Shown here: positions 45,787-57,766 of the stretch, in pieces | How positions within the stretch are numbered: the first letter of the stretch is position 1 | How the letters are laid out: the number at the start of each line of letters is the position of its first letter | Origin: Marasmius tenuissimus | Taxonomy: Eukaryota; Basidiomycota; Agaricomycetes; Agaricales; Marasmiaceae | Reading direction: 5' to 3' | DNA length: 64,000 nt | Assembly: GCA_029532415.1 (NCBI GenBank) | Contig: JAQOTA010000050.1 | Location: 5,704,001-5,768,000, forward strand | Translations under genes and position numbers: made by a program | The notes under the pieces: generated by a model | Databases searched by the model: none | Told to the model about the DNA's origin: nothing | What the model saw: only the letters and a program-made list of their open reading frames with translations

Positions 45787-47499
45787 TCAAAGCGAGACTT
45801 CATACGGACGAACACTACCAACTGACGATCGAGGTGATGTGTTGGTAGTATTGTGTATGAACGCTCTCCGGCTCTGCCGATCCCATTCAGCATGACAAAT
45901 GACACATCTAAGCTGGTCTTCCAGCCCAAACTCCCGGACTAAAGTCTGAACCTCGGAGATGGTAGGTCCGCTACACCCGCCTGTACATCTTTCTCGTAGC
46001 GTGATTTTGGTGCACCACGAGAACACGCATGCAGAAAGAGGGGAGACACCCGTGGTCCGATTTCTCGACCGAACGGCGACCAGCATATCAACAATGGTCC
46101 TCTCCAGGCACTGCTCAGACGCTTCGTACACGAGGAGGTGTGTCAATCGTGGAAGAAGGACGCGACCAGGATCCATCGAATCAATTTTGAGATGAGAGAA
46201 GAAGCTGGAGAACTTGGAAACATAGTTGTTTTCCGAATTCCCAGCTATCCATGGTCCGTACTCGAGCTCAAGGTGAGTAATTCTGGGACAAGCCTGTAGA
46301 ACAGGTGCAACTTCACGCTGGTAGTTGGGAGTCCACGACCCGTCCACTTGCAATCTAAGGTGCCGCAGTGCATAGAGGGATCCACTAAGCCCGGTGGGCC
46401 CCCGAAGGCCTCGAATCGTTGGAACTTGGAAAGATTCAAGATCGAGCTCGTGTAGACACGGGAACGCTACCGTCTCGAATAGAATGTCGATATTTGGTCC
46501 CGACAATCCCGTGTCGATGACGGCCAATCTCCGAAGGGAAGGCAATTCTACGACGTTCTGGGTGTCCGAATGTGTTTCTGCAACGGGGAGCTTCCATGAC
46601 CGAATAGTCAACGCTCTAAGGGAGGTGCAAGCGGGTAGCACATTTAAAAAATCTGCGAGTATAGTCACGCGCTCGATGTCCAATTCAGTGAGTTGATGAT
46701 AAGGTAGGTTTGCGGGAGCAATTGGATGTGATAACTCCAGACGCGTGAGCGCAAGAGCGGCTGATGCAGCCTCCCATAACCATTGAAATGAATCCTCATC
46801 TGCATCAAAGGGAATTTTGACTGAGAGTTCCCGAAGGTAAGGAAAAGCAGGGCAGCGACGTTCTCCGGCGGAACCTCCAATTGAATGCCAATCGACCAGA
46901 GGCATCCCAGAATAGCTCCTGCTCTCGAACTCCAGGATCTGGCACCGCCATATGTGCGGGAACACTATGTTGCAAATGGCTGCAGTGGTGTTCTGGCGAT
47001 TATATACATGACTCAAACGATAACTTCTGAGAACGCTGCCGCATAGTATGGTCATTTGGAGGGGGTATTCCCCCGTCATTCGTAGATGGGTCGCAAGCGG
47101 CGCAATAATCCCGGAACGGTAATCGTCGAGGGCAACCCGGAGTGTAGACCATAGTCGCGGACAGTGGGTTACAATCTCTCTCCAATGGCACGAGACACGA
47201 GAAAGGACGCTCGGTGGTCGGAGATCACTCTGGCCAGTACTCGATTCTCCGTGCATCACTGGAAAAGAATAATCTTTGTCAAAGGAATTTACCCCTTCGA
47301 CGCAGACGGCGGAGAATATTCCTGTCCATATCTCTTGTGGAACGCGTCGTAGTTCAGAGGTAACGGAACGCCTCTCCTGTATCCGTTTCTGAGCAGCCAG
47401 TCTTTCCTTTTCGACGTGTTCCGTCAGTTCACGAGGATAAGCCAGACGTTTGTTGAGCCGGGTGAGATGGAGTTCGTCCTCTTGAATTTCGGTATTCAT
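45787..47499 (-). CDS. F-box protein, single exon (570 aa)
   Basis: One uninterrupted frame from 47499 to 45787. An N-terminal coiled-coil-like segment (residues 1-45, rich in E, K, R, L) is followed by the F-box-like region SELRRVPQEIWTGIFSAVC and then the conserved VLSRVSCHWREIVTHCPRLW. This order (coiled coil, 'LPxEIxxxIF', 'VCxxWRxIAxxxPxLW') is the common layout of the large Agaricomycete F-box family. The rest has weak leucine-rich repeats (ACTSLRALTIRSWKLP, FPCLHELDLESFQVP, LYALRHLRLQVD) as probable substrate-binding surface. A Cys-containing tail (CVFSWCTKITLRERCTGGC) follows. The likely role is SCF ubiquitin ligase adaptor. It is unrelated in detail to the tandem F-box pair at 5-10 kb. 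Confidence 0.88.
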   Translation of the reverse strand: MNTEIQEDELHLTRLNKRLAYPRELTEHVEKERLAAQKRIQERRSVTSELRRVPQEIWTGIFSAVCVEGVNSFDKDYSFPVMHGESSTGQSDLRPPSVLSRVSCHWREIVTHCPRLWSTLRVALDDYRSGIIAPLATHLRMTGEYPLQMTILCGSVLRSYRLSHVYNRQNTTAAICNIVFPHIWRCQILEFESRSYSGMPLVDWHSIGGSAGERRCPAFPYLRELSVKIPFDADEDSFQWLWEAASAALALTRLELSHPIAPANLPYHQLTELDIERVTILADFLNVLPACTSLRALTIRSWKLPVAETHSDTQNVVELPSLRRLAVIDTGLSGPNIDILFETVAFPCLHELDLESFQVPTIRGLRGPTGLSGSLYALRHLRLQVDGSWTPNYQREVAPVLQACPRITHLELEYGPWIAGNSENNYVSKFSSFFSHLKIDSMDPGRVLLPRLTHLLVYEASEQCLERTIVDMLVAVRSRNRTTGVSPLSACVFSWCTKITLRERCTGGCSGPTISEVQTLVREFGLEDQLRCVICHAEWDRQSRRAFIHNTTNTSPRSSVGSVRPYEVSL

Positions 47500-48933
47500 T
47501 CTAGACGCTTCCAGCTGTGGGAACGTAATTCGTCCTCAGCATTCGTAAATCGAGGTCGCCTGGCAGCGCGTGCTGAGATAAAAGGGTGGAGACTTTGCAT
47601 CTGTCGCATAGACTGAAACTAGAGGTGATTTCGGAGGCCATCTAGAAGAGTGGTAAGCAAAAAGTCGTTCAAGCACGATTTAGAAGACATCGGCGATGAG
47701 ACGAAATGTCAATGCTCTGCGAATTTAGGGCATCGTTGTCCGAGAGGCTTTCGATCGTGGACTCACCGTCCTCGTAGAAATGATAAACAGAGGAAATGAA
47801 ATGGTGAAGAATTGTCTGCTAACCTGTTTTGCGGAATGAGCTTGACGACGTGTGTTGGGGTGAGTGTGGTCGCAAGTTGAAGCCCGCTGAGACCGAGGGC
47901 CTTATTTGACCGAAAACCGACTCTTTTATTCCCTATTTTTGGTAGGCTCTGACTAAGTTTCGGCCAGAAATTGAGAATTTTGGCACGTTAGAGCCATATT
48001 TGGAACAAATCATGAGGTCATTACGGAAATTTGCGACAGCTTCACGCTTACCAGGACGTTCAATGTTTCGATACTGACAAGCGACAATCTTTCATCTTCG
48101 TTCCTTGGATCGCGGTAGAACTGGATCATTCAGTTTGGGCTGATATGCCTCTGTAAGGCCCATAAACTATTAAATGGTAACGGATACTCTGCTAGGTGTG
48201 TGGTTTCGGACTCGATGATATGCTGAAATTCCGAGTTTCCTGAGCTGAAGCTACCACTTCTTCATCGTAGAGACTTGCTAGGAATGCAAGGTCTACCATA
48301 TTGGTTGTCCTTGACCTCAACCTCCTATCAACATGCTGAACCAGACAACGACATTCATGGATTCTTCATTATGGAAAGGGCTCGAATGGTCAACGCAATA
48401 ACAAACGAGAGGTTCTCCGCACAAGCCATAGTAGAGTTGAACAGACCGCAAGATTGCAGCACGTCCTTGCATCAGGCAAGCACGGAAGACACCATCATCA
48501 TACCGTCATTAGAAGACAGACGAGTTCGCTGATTGAAGCTCATATGGCGACTCGATGCGGGCTAGAGACGAACTTTGAGTCGTCCAATTCACATGGACTT
48601 GAGACCTCGTTTGTACCTGACGAAAGCAGTTGCAAAACTATAGGGAATTCAGTCTGTTATACGGACAACGACAGTTGAGCGACACGCAAGTACCTAGAGT
48701 GCCTTATCTTCCCGACTTCACTTACCCTTTACCATTTACTAGGACAGCATATTTCGAGCACGCACGAAGGGGAAACAATTCAACTGAACAGGCGAAATCA
48801 AGCATTAATCCCACTCTGTCAAGTCTTTTCTTTAGATCTGTCATGCACGGCTCGCAATAAGTCACAAGTCTCTATCTTTCAAGACATCTTCCTTGTCGGA
48901 TCCCGAGGCGATTCCAGCACATATCTACACCGT
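47500..48933. other. Gap of 1.4 kb, nothing recognised
   Basis: The left part is the probable promoter and leader of the F-box gene. Several short frames (for example 48275-48532) show no family features and no fitting splice sites. Confidence 0.45.
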
Positions 48934-48975
48934 ATGCAGCCTTCAAGAGTCTACAAATACCCTCAAGTCACTCCA

Positions 48976-49363
48976 ATGTTCGTCCTACAAACCGCCATGT
49001 TCGCCCCATCCAAACACGATCCCATACTCGCAGTCTTCTCGATCACGACCCTCATCGCACCAACCACTGCCGCTCCTCTTCCTGAGAGCCAGGAGGCAGC
49101 CGTGGACACAGCCGTGGACAACGCTAACAGTGGCTGGGTCATCCTCGATCCATGCAACAGTGGATGGACCGTCTCACGTCAACAGAGTGATTCTGGTGTA
49201 CGTTCTCGAAACACCTTCCCTCGATGACACCGAGTGCCAGTTGATATTCACCTCTATCTAGGATCGCCGTCGCGATAATGCAGTCGATTTTTGCAACAAC
49301 GGTTGGCATGTCACGGGAGGAACTGTGTCGAAGACTCGACCTACCGCTGCTGTGGTGGTGTAG
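48976..49363 (+). CDS. Small secreted protein with repeated N-x-G-W motif (2 exons, about 107 aa)
   Basis: Exon 1 is 48976-49197, exon 2 49262-49363, joined in phase (GGT/GTACGT donor, CTATCTAG acceptor). An in-frame ATG at 48934 could be the start instead. A hydrophobic segment (ILAVFSITTLIAPTTAAP) suggests secretion. The mature part has three related units: NANSGWVILDP, CNSGWTVSR and CNNGWHVTG. Between the second and third is the basic run DRRR, and SR or SK-TR follows the units, which could be Kex2-like processing sites. This may be a peptide precursor, or simply a small two-Cys protein. The family is not recognised. Confidence 0.5.
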
Positions 49364-49518
49364 CGGAAGCTGTACTTGGATGTGGCCGGTACCGTCCAAA
49401 GAGAAGCTTGGTATAGCACGATGTTTGAGATGAAAGTCCTTTTTTTGCTACAAGTAACGGAATTGCACGTTCGGTACAGAATCTAAAGCAAACGAACCCC
49501 CAAGTGGGAAGACCTGTA

Positions 49519-50866
49519 TCATGACCCAAAATACCACCCCAATACATGTCTGGCAATCGGAAAGCCTAATAGAGATACGACGTAGCCGATGAGTAACGGG
49601 AGGAGGGGTGTCAGCAAGAGTTCGGAGTGGGTGAGGAATGGCAGCGCTAGAGGGGAGGAAGATGTCAGTACCCAACGGAAGAGCCAGGAGCAGCTACATC
49701 CGCTCACCGTTTAGTCCGAGGTATATCCCGTAGAAGTATTGTCCAAGGCTAGAGGCAAGGGAGGTCGTTCAAAATCGATATACCTCTACGACGTGCCTGC
49801 AAGACACTTACCCTCCTGCCCATAGGGTATTCCCGACCCACATACAGACCCAGTTCTGTTGACGATCTTTCTCCCCTCTAAGAACGATTGGTAACAGGAA
49901 TAGCTGGGCCACGTAGAGCGTCAAAAAGAGTGGGAAGAACGCGTTTGTGTGGACGTCGAATGCATAGGCCCATTCTACCGAGTCAGAGGAAGATATATGG
50001 GTGTACTGAGAAGTGGGTGCGAGGGGTACAAGAAGGCGATTTGAGAGGAACCTGGTAAGTACGACGACACGAGTTAGCTGATGGACCGAGGGAAGACAAG
50101 GTGACAGACCAGATAACTGTAGCGACTACGATTCCCGACAGCAAAAAGTCGCGTGTTATCATGAGAATTATCAACTCGAACGCTTCGAAGAAGGTGAACG
50201 AGTAAACAAGTGACCAGGCAATGGCAGCGACTATCATGGTATTTTTATTAGTCTTTGTTGTTTGACACGAACAGAACAGATGGCAACGCACCACCCAAAC
50301 AAGCCCCAATTAGCACTAGAATCGCTGGATCGTCTCTTGCCCATTGATTTTTCGTCTCTGTTCAGGCATTCCCGTTTAGTCGCGAATTCCACAGGGAGTA
50401 CAAATTCCATACGTTTGTGAAAGTAGACGTTTCTGTAACTGTGGAGGATCCATGTTGTTAGTATCAGGGGCTTTTCGAGAATAATTTGAATACGCACACT
50501 CGACGGGGAGCAAGGCATAAATATGTGAGCTGCCACGCTGCTTGCTCGAAATCCTGATGTAGCGATAGATGCAGTCAGTCCTGGCCAGTATGCACGCGCA
50601 GAATAAAGGTTGGATTGACGACGCAACGCGCATAGCTCCATCCTTGCCGTCCCATTCTTCTGTGTCTGCCCGTCCAAAACGAAATGACCCGATACTATAC
50701 CCACCATTTGCTTGAACCGATGAAGCCTTCGAAATATCAGAGGAACGCGTTGAATGAGGGGCTGTGACTGTGGTCGACCTGCGAAGCCATTTTGATAAGG
50801 AGAAGGAGAGGAAGAAGATAGGCCACCGCCAGTAAGCGGTCGAGAGTAGGGTAATGGTGATTCCAT
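49519..50866 (-). CDS. GMH1: UNC-50/GMH1 family Golgi membrane protein
   Basis: Starts at 50866 with a Ser/Pro/Gly-rich N-terminus, then VPLIFRRLHRFKQM, the conserved UNC-50 entry motif. After intron 1 it continues with DFEQAAWQLTYLCLAPRRV, then YRNVYFHKQTKNQWARDDPA and ILVLIGACLGG. Later exons hold hydrophobic helices (AIAWSLVYSFTFFEAFELII, then FPLFLTLYVAQLFLLPIVL, QNWVCMWVGNTLWAGG) and the end reads LPLLIGYVVSLLGFPIARHV, then LGWYFGS. Small exons joined by GT-AG introns rebuild the whole family pattern. UNC-50/Gmh1 is a multi-pass membrane protein of the early secretory pathway/Golgi linked to Arf-GEF and receptor trafficking. It looks complete and single-copy here. Confidence 0.88.
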
Positions 50867-51061
50867 GATGAAAGCTGTTTGTCACACTTGTGACGACGTG
50901 TTCTCTCGCCCGTGAGACTTCGCCGGTATGTCCGAGCGCTCGTCTTGTTTCCCAACCGCCATCATACAAGGTAGAGATCATTCATCGGGGTGAGGCTCTC
51001 AGACTGACAGCTACATTCGGTGGAGGACTCCCCCTCAACTTCTTCCTATTCCCCTTTTTCA

Positions 51062-51560
51062 GGCTCAATGCAAGGTGACATCCTCCGTACATACCGCAAA
51101 TTTGGGAGTCCCTTCAGTACCCAGCGCCAGAAGCAAACTGTTGTATTCTACGCCTCTGCTCCTGATTCTCTCGCTGGGGATACCGATTGGAATGTGTTGT
51201 TCTTGAAAATCGGAAACTGCGGTATCGGAGGTTTGACCGGCAAGGCCGCAGGCGTCGAACTTCGTTATGGCCGATGAATTGGAGGCAAGAACGAATCGAC
51301 TCAAAACGGCACCGCGATTCGGCAGCCTTAATGGAGTTTGCCATTCGTGGATAGACGCCCTCTCCTGGCTCTTCCTCTCTATTCTTTGGAGAGTGGTCCG
51401 TTCTCAGAATGCATCGACATCGTCGTTCCAAGATACCCACCAGTCGAAACTATTCCGGATCCCCCGCTTGCTTACATCCAGCCACTACAACTTTCTGACC
51501 ATGAAAGAGATGTTGTGATCGATTTTGACGCGGAGATTGGGAAGATGAACCGAACATAAC
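51062..51560 (+). pseudogene. Broken copy of the unidentified frame upstream of beta/gamma gene 2
   Basis: It parallels 32097-32489 on the other strand. KVTSSVHTANLGVP is in one frame, FSTQRQKQTVVFYASAPDSL and AGDTDW in another, and MADELEARTNRLKTAPRF in a third. The frame changes and the good nucleotide similarity to the other copy show a duplicated, decayed sequence. Confidence 0.45.
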
Positions 51561-52026
51561 ACAACAGCGGAATCCGGACCGACCTGGGCGTCGTTGGCGA
51601 ATTCAACATTTAGAGAATCAATCCAAAGAGAGCATGAGGCTCACTGATAATCACGGGTTTGTGGGTGAATGTCCACTCTCCGTGCAAAATTAGAACCTGA
51701 ACTTCCAATCATCCCCAGGTTTCCAGGTTTCTTGCTTTGTGCGGTTCCACTTCGCGAGACCTCTGGGGATCGATGTTCCACTGAATACGCGTTCGAATCG
51801 GTCTAGTCACCCTCAGGCTGAAGTCGTGAGTAAATCCATCTCTGTTGTCCGCCGAAAACCTCCTTTGGTCCTCAAGTCAATGTAGCATACACTCTGTTAT
51901 TTTTAACTCGACACAAGGAGATGGATTTGTAGTCACGACCTTCCGAGCTTCCCGTGCAGTTCAGCCAGGATGTGGTGTATGGCCGCAATGCAAAAACGTT
52001 CGTAGTCTAGCCCAGCTCCTGAAAGG

Positions 52027-52033
52027 TATAAAA
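52027..52033 (+). promoter_or_regulatory. TATA box of beta/gamma gene 2
   Basis: TATAAAAG lies 71-77 bp upstream of the start codon. The surrounding GGTATAAAAGCA is repeated before gene 3, and gene 1 has TTTAAAAGCA at the same place. Confidence 0.65.
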
Positions 52034-52103
52034 GCAGTCCCAGAACACTGACTATCCTCAGAATATTCCTCCCATCGAAGTATTCTACCTCTTCCAGTCT
52101 ATC

Positions 52104-52594
52104 ATGCAGTTCAAGCTCGCTCTCGTCGCTGCCGCTTCTAGCGTTCTCGCAGCTCCAGCCACGCTCGAGGCAAGTTTCACTCGTCTTGCACGCCATCTAT
52201 TGGTCCTTCATCGCTGACGCGTCTGTTTGGTACGGACGATCCAGGTTCGCGAGCCCGCCGTTGACGGGAGTCTCTTCGTCTGCAGCGATGCCAATTTCTC
52301 TGGTCAATGCGCCAACCTTGGGTTCTTCCGAGGCCAGTGCAGCAACATGCCTTCCGGCTTCCAGGACAACATTTCCAGCTTTGGACCCGACGCTGGATGG
52401 GAGTGTACTACCTACACGTGCGTTCCTCGATTACAGTCGTTTGAAAGACACTTATGCCGACCGATACGTTGTCCTCATATTACAGTGATTCCAACTGTTC
52501 TGGATTGACCTACTCGGGCCATAACCCAGGCTTCCCCACCTTGCCTCCCGGTATCAACGACGCGATCTCGTCTTTCCGGTGCGAGCCTTTGTAG
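52104..52594 (+). CDS. Small secreted beta/gamma-crystallin-like protein 2 (115 aa)
   Basis: Exons are 52104-52169, 52245-52417 and about 52486-52594. Signal peptide MQFKLALVAAASSVLAAP. The mature sequence has LFVCSDANFSGQCANLGFF, NMPSGFQDNISSFGPDAGWE, then CTTYT-DSNCSGLTYSG and NDAISSFRC. NDAISS fits the calcium clamp of beta/gamma-crystallins. Intron 1 begins GCAAGT (GC donor), exactly as in the other copies. It is closest to copy 1 at 30898 (exon lengths 173 and 109 identical), which lies inverted 21 kb away with its upstream region. Probably a secreted single-domain protein with disulfides; biological role unknown. Confidence 0.82.
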
Positions 52595-53164
52595 GGACGA
52601 GGTAAGCTTAAGGTTGATTTCGAGTCCCCCGAATCTGCCGCTGAAAGAACCTAAATTCTTTCTTCAAAACAACAGTTTCCGCGTAACGAGACCCCGATCA
52701 GTACATCGGCTGAATACATTGGTGGCGACTGTAACTAGCGTTTTGTGTTTGTTTTACTGGATGGCGAATTCGAGTTGTTATTTGCTGGTGACTGAGTACA
52801 GTGTGCTTGTATTTATGCGGCGTATATATTGTGGCCCTCACTGAAGGCCATAAGACATTGCGACGACAATCATAGCGAGGAGTTTGGAGCGCGTTGGGGA
52901 AACCCTACCTTTGGTGCTGAAGGCGGACTTCCACTGTCCAGACCACACGATACAGGAACAGAAAGGGAAGAGTGGCTCCAAGTGAGAGGACAAATAGCGA
53001 AGAACAAAGCAGACAGGCAAATTGACGACTTGGGATTCATGACCGTAACGTGCGCACAACCATAGCAGAGCCCAGGTCGCAGTATTTCAAATGCCCGAGC
53101 AGAACCTCTGAAGCACGTTGAAGAAGTCAAGTAGACTCCCCTTTCGGACCTTACACTACCCTAC

Positions 53165-53435
53165 ATGATTCTAGACAACCTAATGACTCCCCATTTTTGC
53201 CTTCGATGGCACCTCATGGCTCGGCGAAATCAGCGCAGTTAAAGGACTATCTGGAACTTCTGGAGACTACTGTACCGAAATGAAGACAGGCAACCACTCA
53301 GGTAGTACTACAGCTGAACCCTGCATGGTTCTAGATAACCTAATGACACCCCATTTTCGCCTTCGACGGCACCTCAGGGCTCATCACTCGACAGAATCAG
53401 CGCAGTTGAAGAACCATCTGAGACTTCTGGAGACT
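53165..53435 (+). repeat. Direct duplication of about 105 bp upstream of beta/gamma gene 3
   Basis: 53165-53268 and 53326-53435 share ATG(A/G)TTCTAGA(C/T)AACCT, CCCCATTTT, GCCTTCGA(T/C)GGCACCTCA and end in TTCTGGAGACT, with an 8-10 bp indel. They lie 190-460 bp before the start codon of gene 3, so they could double a promoter element. Confidence 0.7.
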
Positions 53436-53558
53436 GTCCAAAACCAATCTCGGATGGTCCGACTCCATAGCCCGCAGATATCCCAGGACCAGGCACAGGA
53501 TGTGGCATGACCCCCACTCTATGAACGTTTGTAGTCCGATAGCTCAGCTTACAAAAGG

Positions 53559-53566
53559 TATAAAAG
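53559..53566 (+). promoter_or_regulatory. TATA box of beta/gamma gene 3
   Basis: TATAAAAG lies 57 bp upstream of the start codon at 53623, within the AGGTATAAAAGCA context shared with gene 2. Confidence 0.65.
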
Positions 53567-53622
53567 CAACACCAAATCAGCGACTAGTTAGTAGTTCATC
53601 GTATCGAGAGATCTAGTGTATC

Positions 53623-54133
53623 ATGCAGTTCAGTCTCATCCTCGTCGCTCTCACTGCTGTCGCTACCAGTGTTCTCGCAGCTCCAGCCATAGTCGAGGCA
53701 AGTTTCGCTCATCGTCATCGTGCACATCGTCTGGTAGATCCCCGCGCCTGACTCCGCGTTTGTTTGATACGGACTATCCAGGTTCTTGAACGCGAGCCCC
53801 AGGCCGACGGGAAGCTCTTCGTCTGCACCGATTTCTATTTCTCTGGACAATGCGCCAACCTTAGATTCTTTCGAAACCAATGCAGCAACATGCCTTCCGG
53901 CTTCCAGGACAACATCTCTAGCTTTGGGCCTGACGCTGGATGGGAGTGCACTACCTACACGTACGTTGCTCATTCCATAGCGACTTATATCGACACGGAT
54001 TAATGTGTTGTGCTCGTCTTGTAGCGATATCGATTGTTCTGGATTGACCTACACGGGCCGTAGACCAGGCTTCCCTACCCTGCCTCCCCACATCAACGAC
54101 GCAATCTCGTCTTTCCGCTGCGTGCCTGTGTAG
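53623..54133 (+). CDS. Small secreted beta/gamma-crystallin-like protein 3 (120 aa)
   Basis: Exons 53623-53697, 53782-53960 and 54025-54133 sum to 121 codons with the stop. Signal peptide MQFSLILVALTAVATSVLAA. Exon 2 starts VLEREPQADGKLFVC, two residues longer than the other copies, then NFSGQC is replaced by YFSGQC and the NISSFGPD motif is kept. Exon 3 has DIDCSGLTYTG and NDAISSFRC. The GC donor (GAG/GCAAGT) of intron 1 is kept although the intron is 9 bp longer. It is a tandem duplicate of gene 2: the 3' flanks of both genes (after 52595 and 54134) also align. Confidence 0.82.
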
Positions 54134-54738
54134 GGGCGAGGTGAGCTTGAAGTCGGTGTCGAGTTCCCAGGTCTGTCACTGAGGTTGAATCACCATAGGA
54201 CCAACAGCCCCCATGTAATCAAGCTCTGTAGAGTGCATCGTTGGATTCATTAGTGATTGTAGTTAGCGTTCGTTTGTTCTATAAATGGCGAAATTGAGTG
54301 TAAAGCCTCCGCTGCGCCGATTAGCGAGCTCGCTGGTTGAAAGTCAAGAAGACTACATCACTGAGCAATGGTTCGTCTGAGTTCGACCTCATTGGAGGGA
54401 GAGAAAAAAGAATCCATTTCCAAACCACACCATACAGGAACGGAAAGAGAAGAGTGAGGGAAAAGACAGCGAAAGAAACAAAGCAGGCAGATGAAATGAT
54501 GACCTAGAAATCGTCATGCTTGATACTTTATACATAAAACCTGATGAGAGCGAGGAAATCGACAGCGTTTTGCGAGAGGAAAGAGAGAGCAAGGAGAAAA
54601 GGGGGACGAAAAGAGGGAAAGACGGGGTGTCGAAGCCGTGTACAACGAGAAAAAAGGAACGCCAGAGATCTCAAAGTCCAAAAACCATCCGTTCCGTCCT
54701 TCCTGATTCCCTTGCCATCTCCATTCCAATCTCATCTT

Positions 54739-57766
<3,028 letters not shown>

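Noticed and set aside
50376..50981. 201-codon minus-strand frame overlapping the UNC-50 gene
   Set aside because: The true protein is rebuilt from small exons in other frames (DFEQAAWQ, YRNVYFHKQ). This frame runs through introns.
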